A DNA stretch of 7,027 bases from Epilinea sp044228875 (GTDB lineage: Bacteria; Chloroflexota; Anaerolineae; Epilineales; Epilineaceae), in NCBI GenBank assembly GCA_044228875.1, contig JBGAUA010000178.1, forward strand, positions 1-7,027, written 5' to 3'. The stretch's first letter is position 1. Each line of letters begins with the position of its first letter. A program made the position numbers and the translations under genes. Below are positions 1-5,650 of this stretch, piece after piece. A model generated the notes under the pieces. It searched no databases. It was not told the origin of the DNA and was given only the letters and a program-made list of their open reading frames with translations.

Positions 1-1
1 G

Positions 2-487
2 GCGGGCGGCTTCCTCGATCAGCTGCGGCTGGACGACGGCGACCAGGCCGGCGTCGTGTGGTTCAACGAGACGGCCCGACTGGCGCAAGGTCTCACCGAC
101 GACCGCCCCTCCCTCGACGCGGCGCTGGCCGGGCTCGCCGCGGCCCGCTACACCCGCCTCGATCTCGGGATCGCCGCCGCCCGCGCCGAACTGGCCGGAC
201 CGCGCCGCCGCCCCGGCAACCTGGCGGTGATGGTCGTCCTCACCGACGGCCGAGCCAACCCCGTGCCGGTGGACATGGCCGAGACCGAAGCAGGGGCGGC
301 GAAGGCCGCGGGCGTGCTGCTGTTCACCATCGGGCTGGGAGCCGACCTGGAAGAGGACGCGCTGCGCCGCATGGCCAGTCGCCCCGAATTTTTCTACAAG
401 GCACCGGACGCCGAAGACCTGGCGGCGATCTATCGGCACATCGCCGTGACGCTGCCCTGCCCAGGCGGGGCGTTCTGGGGGCGATAG
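2..487 (+). CDS. VWA domain protein, C-terminal part (5' end outside window)
   Basis: The frame is open from the first base of the window, so the gene starts upstream; 161 residues are visible before the TAG stop. The GTG at 56 lies inside the domain and is not a start. The fragment reads as the second half of a von Willebrand factor A fold: a strand with GDQAGVVWFNE, then YTRLDLGI (the threonine at 152-154 fits the second MIDAS metal-binding position), then the hydrophobic strand VMVVLTDG (aspartate at 245-247 fits the third MIDAS position), then VLLFTIGLG and a final helix ending in AIYRHIA. The first MIDAS motif, DxSxS, must lie upstream. The tail PCPGGAFWGR ends the protein right after the domain, a pattern I recall from VWA proteins in which the domain is C-terminal. 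VWA domains bind protein partners through a divalent metal; the partner cannot be told from this fragment. The call of VWA is strong; function and N-terminal architecture are unknown. Confidence 0.88.
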   Translation, partial: AGGFLDQLRLDDGDQAGVVWFNETARLAQGLTDDRPSLDAALAGLAAARYTRLDLGIAAARAELAGPRRRPGNLAVMVVLTDGRANPVPVDMAETEAGAAKAAGVLLFTIGLGADLEEDALRRMASRPEFFYKAPDAEDLAAIYRHIAVTLPCPGGAFWGR

Positions 488-489
488 CC

Positions 490-532
490 GTCGCGTCGGC
501 GGCCCTTCCGCAACGCCGCCGTCCGTCGCGAC
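490..532 (+). terminator. GC-rich hairpin after the VWA gene
   Basis: GTCGCG at 490-495 pairs with CGCGAC at 527-532, and CGGCGGC at 497-503 pairs with GCCGCCG at 515-521. The stem has a one-base bulge on the left and a five-base bulge on the right, around an 11-base loop. It begins 3 bases after the VWA stop codon. There is no following T-run, so it is not a classical intrinsic terminator; it could slow polymerase or protect the mRNA 3' end. In sequence this GC-rich, chance pairing is quite possible. Confidence 0.3.
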
Positions 533-624
533 GTAGGCCTACACCACAGTCGCCCAAGGGTGCAACCGCCGACGCGCCCGCGAAACCGGGCCGCGAGCGC
601 CGGTCCATCGGGCGCCGAACGGTC

Positions 625-630
625 TATCAT
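625..630 (+). promoter_or_regulatory. Possible -10 element upstream of the UPF0182 gene
   Basis: TATCAT matches the sigma-70 -10 consensus TATAAT at five of six bases and stands out in a GC-rich stretch, 46 bases before the chosen start codon. No convincing -35 hexamer is seen 16-18 bases upstream (the region is GGTCCATCG-like). The 189-base gap after the VWA gene leaves room for a separate promoter, but this one is only a weak candidate. Confidence 0.25.
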
Positions 631-664
631 TGCCGCCCGCCTTACCGCGCCTGAACGCCCTCCC

Positions 665-668
665 GGAG
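665..668 (+). promoter_or_regulatory. Ribosome binding site deciding the UPF0182 start
   Basis: GGAG lies 8 bases before the ATG at 677, ideal Shine-Dalgarno spacing. It supports ATG 677 over the in-frame GTG at 560, whose 39 extra residues are Arg/Ala/Pro-rich and do not resemble this family. Confidence 0.7.
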
Positions 669-676
669 CCCCTGCC

Positions 677-3595
677 ATGTCGATCGACTTCGACGCCCTC
701 TTCAAGTCCAAGGCCGACCAGGTGCGGCGCCCCAACCGCGCCGTCTTCCGCATCTGGTCCCTGATCCTGATCGCCATGGTCCTGGTGCTCGGCCTCAGGA
801 TGCTCGTGGGCGTCTACATCGACGCGCTGTGGTTCGGCAGCCTTGGTCAGAGCGCCGTCTTTCGCACGCGGTTGCTGGCACCGCTGGCCGTGTTCGCGGT
901 GAGCGCGCTCGTCGGGGCGCTCTGGCTGGCCGCGCATTGGCTCTGGGCCCTGCGCCGCGGCGCCGCGCGCGGCGCCCGCCCGTTGGTGCTCCTGGCCGCC
1001 CTCGGCATGGGCGGCGTCATCGCTCTCAGGTCCGCGGCAGCCTGGCAGGGGCTGCTGCTCTACCGTGCCGGCGGCGACTTCGGCCTGACCGAGCCCATCC
1101 TCGGCCGGGACATCGACTTCTACGTCTTCCGGCTGCCCGTCTGGCGGCTGGCGCAGAGTCTGGCCGGCAGCCTCGTGCTCACCGCCCTGGCCGGCACGGC
1201 CGTCGTCTACCTGCTCGGCGGCGCCATGGCCGCCGGCAGCGCCTTGCGGCGCGAGGGATCGCGCGGTCCCCTCGCCGCCCGCCTGCGGGCCGCCGGCCTG
1301 CCCACGGGCGCCACGCGCGCGGCGCAGCGACACCTGCTGCTCCTCGGCGCGGCCTATGCCGTCATCCTGGCCGTCGGCAGCTGGCTGAGCCGATTCGCCC
1401 TGCTCAACAGCAACCGGGCCGACAGCGTGTTCGCCGGACCCGGCTTCGCGGACGTGACCTTGCGGATGCCCGTCTGGGGCGGCATGACCTGGCTCTGGAT
1501 GCTCGCCGCCCTGCTCCTGGCCGTCAGCGCCTTCGTCGGCCGAACAACCATGGCCTTAGGCCTGGCGGCCGCCGTGCTGGTCATCAGCCTCCTGGCCGGC
1601 AACCTCTATCCCGGGCTCGTGCAGACCTACCGGGTGGAACCCAATGAACTGGCCTACGAACGGCCCTACCTGGCGCACGGCATCACCATGACCCGCCGGG
1701 CCTGGGGCCTGGACGCCATCCAGGCGGCGGCCTACGAGCCGAGCGGACGCGTCACGGACGAGCTCGTCGCCGCCAATCGGGGCAGCCTGGACAACGTGCG
1801 CCTGTGGGACTGGCAGGTGCTGTTGGACTTCTTCGAGCAGAAGCAGTCCATCCGCCCCTACTACGACTTCCGCGACGTGGACATCGATCGCTACGACACC
1901 CCGGACGGCCCGCGGCAGGTGGAGCTGGCCGCTCGCGAGCTGCAGCCCGCCGGCCTGAACAACCCCACCTGGATCAGCCGCCATCTCGAGTATACCCATG
2001 GCTTCGGCCTGGCGATGGCGCCCGTGGACCAGGTTGACGCCCGCGGGCAGCCCGTGCTCTGGCTGCGCGACCTGCCCCTGCGCAGCGCCGCGGACTTCCC
2101 GCGCCAGGTAACGCAGCCGCGCATCTACTTCGGCGAATCCGGCGGCGACGACGTGCCCTACGTGATCGTCAAGACCCGCACCGACGAGTTCGACTATCCC
2201 CTGGGTGACGAGAACGCGCGCACCGTCTACGACGGCGCCGACGGCGTGGGCATGGGCTCCCTGCTGCGCCGCCTGGCCTTTGCCCTCCACTTCGGGGACA
2301 TCGAGATCCTGTTGTCCAACGACATCACGGCGCAGAGCCAGGTGCTGATGCACCGCCAGGTGGCCGAAAGGGCTCAGCGCCTCGCGCCCTTCCTGACCTT
2401 CGATCCCGACCCCTACCTGGTGGTCACGGAGGAAGGCCGTCTGGTCTGGATGATCGACGCCTACACCAGCAGCAACCGCTTCCCCTATGCGGCGCCTCTG
2501 CGCCTGCCGGCTGAGAGCGGCGGCGGCACGGTGAACTACCTGCGCAACAGCGTCAAGGTGGTGATCGACGCCTACGACGGCCGTCCCGCCTTCTATGTGG
2601 TGGACGCGGAGGATCCCATCATCCGCGCCTGGCAGCAGGTGTTCCCCGGCCTGTTGCAGTCGGCCGACGCCATGCCGGCCGGCCTCCGGGCCCATTGGCG
2701 CTACGCCGAGACCCTGTTCAAGGCCCAGACCAAGATCTACGAACGCTACCACGTCACCCGCCCGGACGTGTTCTATAACGGCGAAGACCTGTGGACCGTG
2801 CCGCAGGAGACGCGAGCGCAGGGCGGCTCAGTACCCATGGAACCCTATTATGTCACCATGCGGCTGCGCGGTGAGGAGGATCCGGAGTTCCTGCTGATGC
2901 GGCCCTACACGCCGGCCGGGAAGAAGAACATGAACGCCTGGCTGGCCGCCCGCTCCGACCCCGGTCATTACGGCAAGCTCGTGCTCTACAACTTCGGCAA
3001 GGGCCAGCAGATCGACGGCCCCGAGCAGGTGGAGAGCCGCATCGACAACAACACCGACATTTCGGCCCAGCTCACCCTGTGGAGCCAGGCCGGTTCGCGC
3101 ACCATTCGCGGCAACCTCCTGGTCATCCCCCTGGGCGACGCCCTGCTCTATGTGGAGCCGCTCTTCCTGCAGGCCGAGTCCAACGCCCTGCCCGAGCTCA
3201 AGCGGGTCATCGTGGCCGACGGCGAGCGGGTAGAAATGCGCGAGACCTTCGAGGAGGCCCTGGCCGTCCTGGTCGATTCTCGACTGGCGCGCGCCGGCGC
3301 ACCGACCTCAGGCGACACGGCCATTCCGGGTCGCCCCCTGCCGGTGGATGCTGAGTCCGCGGCGCTGCCCTCCGACGTGGCCGCCCTGGTGACTACGGCG
3401 CGCGCGGCCCAGACAGCCGCCGCCAAGGCCCTGGAAACCGGCGACTGGCGCGGCTTCGGCGTGGAGATGGACCGGCTCAGTCGGGCCCTGGAGCGGCTGG
3501 GAGCGCTGACGGGTAGCGCGGCTGATGGGACCGCGGAGGATCCCGCACGCACGCCGGCGCCGCCGGCCGGCACGCCGGAGGTCTCGGCACCCTGA
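677..3595 (+). CDS. UPF0182 (COG1615) family integral membrane protein
   Basis: A complete 972-residue protein, a normal length for UPF0182, a conserved bacterial family of unknown function. About seven membrane segments fill the N-terminal third (roughly residues 27-48, 66-92, 102-118, 157-180, 219-237, 269-287, 293-311). The family signature VEPNELAYERPYLAHGITMT-RRAWGLD follows at about 320-346 and opens a large hydrophilic domain, presumably extracytoplasmic. Other family-like stretches are ALWFGSLG (50-57), GRDIDFYVFRLPVW (143-156), SNDITAQSQVLMHRQVAER (about 545-563), NYLRNSVKVVIDAYDG (about 620-635) and FYNGEDLW (699-706). The C-terminal helix GDWRGFGVEMDRLSRALERL resembles the usual end of the family, after a Gly/Ala/Pro linker; the last 30 residues are low complexity. 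The start was chosen by the GGAG site 8 bases upstream and by family fit. The gene follows the VWA gene after 189 bases and converges with the cytochrome gene. Family assignment is confident; no reaction or substrate is known. Confidence 0.93.
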   Translation: MSIDFDALFKSKADQVRRPNRAVFRIWSLILIAMVLVLGLRMLVGVYIDALWFGSLGQSAVFRTRLLAPLAVFAVSALVGALWLAAHWLWALRRGAARGARPLVLLAALGMGGVIALRSAAAWQGLLLYRAGGDFGLTEPILGRDIDFYVFRLPVWRLAQSLAGSLVLTALAGTAVVYLLGGAMAAGSALRREGSRGPLAARLRAAGLPTGATRAAQRHLLLLGAAYAVILAVGSWLSRFALLNSNRADSVFAGPGFADVTLRMPVWGGMTWLWMLAALLLAVSAFVGRTTMALGLAAAVLVISLLAGNLYPGLVQTYRVEPNELAYERPYLAHGITMTRRAWGLDAIQAAAYEPSGRVTDELVAANRGSLDNVRLWDWQVLLDFFEQKQSIRPYYDFRDVDIDRYDTPDGPRQVELAARELQPAGLNNPTWISRHLEYTHGFGLAMAPVDQVDARGQPVLWLRDLPLRSAADFPRQVTQPRIYFGESGGDDVPYVIVKTRTDEFDYPLGDENARTVYDGADGVGMGSLLRRLAFALHFGDIEILLSNDITAQSQVLMHRQVAERAQRLAPFLTFDPDPYLVVTEEGRLVWMIDAYTSSNRFPYAAPLRLPAESGGGTVNYLRNSVKVVIDAYDGRPAFYVVDAEDPIIRAWQQVFPGLLQSADAMPAGLRAHWRYAETLFKAQTKIYERYHVTRPDVFYNGEDLWTVPQETRAQGGSVPMEPYYVTMRLRGEEDPEFLLMRPYTPAGKKNMNAWLAARSDPGHYGKLVLYNFGKGQQIDGPEQVESRIDNNTDISAQLTLWSQAGSRTIRGNLLVIPLGDALLYVEPLFLQAESNALPELKRVIVADGERVEMRETFEEALAVLVDSRLARAGAPTSGDTAIPGRPLPVDAESAALPSDVAALVTTARAAQTAAAKALETGDWRGFGVEMDRLSRALERLGALTGSAADGTAEDPARTPAPPAGTPEVSAP

Positions 3596-3622
3596 CGGCC
3601 CATGGCCAGGACAGGCGCACCA

Positions 3623-3790
3623 GGTTTCGTAGGGGCGGGTCTGCCGGGCGTGAGGACGCGCCGTTACGCTGAGGCTGCGACCCGGGTGGCTCGCCCTGGT
3701 ATCACGTGAACCCAGGGCGAGCCAGCCGGGACGAAGGCGAACGGTGAAGGCGGGGCGATCACGCCCGGCGGTCCCGCCCCTACGGAAACC
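3623..3790. repeat. Nested palindromic repeat element (MITE- or REPIN-like)
   Basis: Outer arms: 3628-3653 and 3759-3784 are inverted copies matching at 24 of 26 bases, each starting CGTAGGGGCGGG at the outer end and ending GCCGGGCGTGA. Allowing a one-base indel, the similarity extends outward through GGTTT (3623-3627) and its complement up to 3790. An inner hairpin (3681-3730) sits near the centre. Parts of the spacers also pair (CCGTTACGC on the left against the complement of GCGAACGG on the right), so nearly the whole 168 bases could fold into one long interrupted hairpin. It encodes no transposase. CGTAGGGGCG-type ends are familiar to me from dispersed palindromes in many GC-rich bacteria, but the family cannot be named from here. 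The element fills the gap between convergent genes and its right arm enters the end of the cytochrome gene. Confidence 0.8.
3681..3730. terminator. Strong 19-bp hairpin, possible bidirectional terminator
   Basis: CCCGGGTGGCTCGCCCTGG (3681-3699) pairs with 3712-3730 at 18 of 19 positions (only G3686 against G3725 fails) around a 12-base loop. The loop contains the 8-base palindrome TCACGTGA (3702-3709). It lies between the stop codons of two convergent genes and would form in transcripts from either side, so it may stop or stabilise both. No T-run follows on either strand, so termination is an inference; the pairing itself is seen directly. Confidence 0.5.
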
Positions 3791-5627
3791 CCGTGGCGAC
3801 CTGCGGCAACCACAACCGCCATCCTGAAAACCGCTCCTCCGCCATCAGCACCGGCGCCGCCCGGCCGGTCTCCTCCCAGAGCCTGTAGAGCAGGTCGCCG
3901 CGGCTGCCCGGCTGCCCGCGCATCGGCCCCGCGTCGCGCAGGAAGGTGATGTACTCGGCGGTGGCGGGCTGGTGCCAGAGGCGCACCGTGCCGCTGACGA
4001 CGCCGGCGGGCATCACGTAGTCGGCGGCATCCCAATGCTGGCCGTCGCGGTAGCGCGACGGGTCCGCGCGGCCATCTGCGTGCGGCGCAGCGCCCGCCGC
4101 GTCGAAGGCCGCGAAGCCGTAGCCGCGTGGAGGGATGCGGTTGTCGGCCACGATGCGGTTGTTGATCGCGAAGTGGAAGCCGGAGCCGGCGGTGACGCCG
4201 GTGGCGGAGGCTACCTCCGGCGAGATGTCATGGTGGGCTTCCCAACTGCGCAGCTGCGGATCGTGCGCCGGATCCCGCTCCAGGGTGGCCGTCGCCGCAT
4301 CGTAGCGGCCCGAATGGAAGACGCGCCGCCCGTCGGCGGCGAAGCCCTCCACCTCCAGCCACATCCGCCGGCCCTCCACGTAGCCCGTGGGCAGCTTGTG
4401 ACCGGCCTGGTTGACCACCGTCACCGCCAGAAGGTCACGGCCCCGGCGGTCCACCGCCAGCCGCGCCGCGCGGCGCAGCATGGCTGCCGCGCGCAGGGTA
4501 CCGGAGACCATGGCGCGGGCGGCCATCGGGTCGGCACGCAGCGGCGGACCGTAGTCCGGATGGGCCAGGATGGCCTTCTGCACCCAGGTGCTGGCGCCCG
4601 TCAGATCATGCATCGCCAGGTCGTCGCGAAGGGGCGCCTCGCCGAAGTAGCTGCCCGCGGCGCCCCGCACCCGCGGCATGTGACAGTCCTGGCAGCTGCC
4701 CGCGCCCCGATCCCCTTGGGCGAAGGGCGAATCCGGCACCCCACCGGGAGCGGCGAAGGCCGATAGCTGCCATTCGCTGTAGGTGCGCTCGATGGGAAAG
4801 GGCTTGTCTTCCGGCGCCAAAGGCTCGTCGGGCGGGCCGGGGACGTATTCCCCGGCCGCCGCGTCCCAGCGGTACAAGGGGTTGTCGATGTCATGGCAGC
4901 TGCCGCAGAGCTCCGCCGTCCGATGGAAGGGCGAGGTGAGCGTCCCTTCCGCGGTCAGGTGCGGGTTGGTGGTGAGCCGGCCCTCCGCCGCCAGGTCCCG
5001 AGGCCCGCGGCGACGGTCGAGCGGGTCCAGGACGAGGCGCGCGCTACCGATGGTCCGGACGGTCAACGTGAGGGCGGCGCGGATCGAGGCGTCCACTTCC
5101 GGTCCCCCGTCGACCCGACCCACTGGATCCAGCGGATCCACCAGCCGATGGCAGACCGAGCAATGCACGCCCTCGCGGTCGGCCGCCGTCATGGCCCTGC
5201 CATCGGCCGACCGGGAACGGCCGGCCAGCCAGCCCTCCGGCATGTGGCAGCGCAGGCAGTACTCGCCGCTGCCCGGCGCGTCGGCGTTGGCGATGTCCAG
5301 AGCCGCCTCGAACACCGGGTCGCGCCCGCTGTGGGCCATCAGCGAGCCCTGCCAGGCCACCTGGACTTCCGTCTCCTCCGGCTGCCCCGTGAGGGCTCGC
5401 TGGCCGGCGTGGCAGCCGCGGCAATCCTTGGGCCCCACGAGCGGATGCTCGAGGTTGCGTGGCTGGGTGCCGGGGAGGAGGAGGTCGCGGGGGGTGAGGG
5501 GAGAGGCGGTGTTCGCGCCCTCACCCCCCTGCCCCCTCTCCCAATACGGCTGGGAGAGGGGGAGCATCGCCGTTACCACGGCTATCAGCACCACGGCTAT
5601 CAGCCGGATCCCCTTCCGCCACTGCAT
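3780..5627 (-). CDS. Exported multiheme (five CXXCH) cytochrome c family protein
   Basis: A 615-residue protein with five heme-attachment motifs: CRGCH (69-73), CLRCH (124-128), CSVCH (156-160), CGSCH (241-245) and CQDCH (312-316). The N-terminus MQWRKGIRLIAVVLIAVV has a basic start and hydrophobic core, a Sec signal peptide or anchor, possibly cut after VTA (18-20). Flanking phrases such as SPFHRTAELCGSCHDIDNP and SCQDCHMP are typical of cytochrome c554-like multiheme proteins. A heme-free C-terminal half carries NQAGHKLPTGYVEGRRMWLEV (about 406-426), NRIPPRGYGF (about 496-505) and YVMPAGVVSGTVRL (about 537-550), a module I associate with this class. Likely role: periplasmic electron transfer; donor and acceptor are unknown. 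The start at 5627 was chosen because the upstream in-frame extension is Arg/Cys-rich and lies over the DUF1501 gene. SD is weak (AGG, 12 bases upstream), suggesting coupling to DUF1501. Oddities: residues 22-47 come from a palindromic repeat, and the TAG stop lies in another repeat. Confidence 0.9.
   Translation of the reverse strand: MQWRKGIRLIAVVLIAVVTAMLPLSQPYWERGQGGEGANTASPLTPRDLLLPGTQPRNLEHPLVGPKDCRGCHAGQRALTGQPEETEVQVAWQGSLMAHSGRDPVFEAALDIANADAPGSGEYCLRCHMPEGWLAGRSRSADGRAMTAADREGVHCSVCHRLVDPLDPVGRVDGGPEVDASIRAALTLTVRTIGSARLVLDPLDRRRGPRDLAAEGRLTTNPHLTAEGTLTSPFHRTAELCGSCHDIDNPLYRWDAAAGEYVPGPPDEPLAPEDKPFPIERTYSEWQLSAFAAPGGVPDSPFAQGDRGAGSCQDCHMPRVRGAAGSYFGEAPLRDDLAMHDLTGASTWVQKAILAHPDYGPPLRADPMAARAMVSGTLRAAAMLRRAARLAVDRRGRDLLAVTVVNQAGHKLPTGYVEGRRMWLEVEGFAADGRRVFHSGRYDAATATLERDPAHDPQLRSWEAHHDISPEVASATGVTAGSGFHFAINNRIVADNRIPPRGYGFAAFDAAGAAPHADGRADPSRYRDGQHWDAADYVMPAGVVSGTVRLWHQPATAEYITFLRDAGPMRGQPGSRGDLLYRLWEETGRAAPVLMAEERFSGWRLWLPQVATGFP
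5489..5562. repeat. Intragenic double palindrome in the cytochrome gene
   Basis: There are two consecutive perfect 12-bp inverted repeats. GGGGGGTGAGGG (5489-5500) pairs with 5518-5529 around a 17-base loop, and CCCCCTCTCCCA (5532-5543) pairs with 5551-5562 around a 7-base loop; only two bases separate them. The CCCTCAC...CCCCTCTCCCA and TGGGAGAGGGG pattern resembles a dispersed short palindrome seen in many GC-rich bacteria. The element is in frame and encodes cytochrome residues 22-47 (LPLSQPYWERGQGGEG onward), between the signal peptide and the first heme domain, where a disordered linker would be tolerated. Confidence 0.7.
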
Positions 5628-5629
5628 CG

Positions 5630-5650
5630 TCAAGGCTGACCTGTTTTCAT
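5630..5650 (-). other. Six-codon mini-ORF bridging DUF1501 and the cytochrome gene
   Basis: On the minus strand an ATG at 5650 overlaps the DUF1501 stop as ATGA, reads MKTGQP and stops at TGA (5632-5630), two bases before the cytochrome ATG at 5627. A ribosome ending DUF1501 could restart here and then again at the cytochrome start. This may be chance; no strong Shine-Dalgarno site precedes it. Confidence 0.2.

Noticed and set aside
560..676. In-frame GTG at 560 as the UPF0182 start
   Set aside because: The extra 39 residues are low-complexity Arg/Ala/Pro, while ATG 677 has GGAG at ideal spacing and gives a family-like N-terminus.
959..976. An 18-base perfect palindrome (GGCGCCGCGCGCGGCGCC)
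   Set aside because: It lies in the coding sequence of a Gly/Ala/Arg loop between two membrane segments; only G and C are used, so chance symmetry from codon bias is the simpler explanation.
1556..2752. A 398-codon open frame on the minus strand across the UPF0182 gene
   Set aside because: It is antisense to a well-recognised conserved protein; the translation is Gly/Val/Ala/His-rich without any recognisable domain, the usual antisense shadow in GC-rich DNA.
3602..3709. A 35-codon plus-strand ORF (MARTGAPGF onward) after the UPF0182 gene
   Set aside because: Most of it is repeat sequence, it has no ribosome binding site, and its stop falls in the hairpin loop.
3664..4035. A 123-codon minus-strand frame running through the repeat
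   Set aside because: It overlaps the cytochrome gene in another frame and its end is a translation of the palindromic repeat.
3972..4766. A 264-codon plus-strand open frame opposite the cytochrome gene
   Set aside because: It lies antisense to the heme-motif gene, is Arg/Ala/Gly-rich, has no domain and no good ribosome binding site.
5123..5139. Short inverted repeat TGGATCC-AGC-GGATCCA
   Set aside because: It falls in the cytochrome coding sequence and arises from the repeated Asp-Pro codons of DPLDP; too short to claim as an element.
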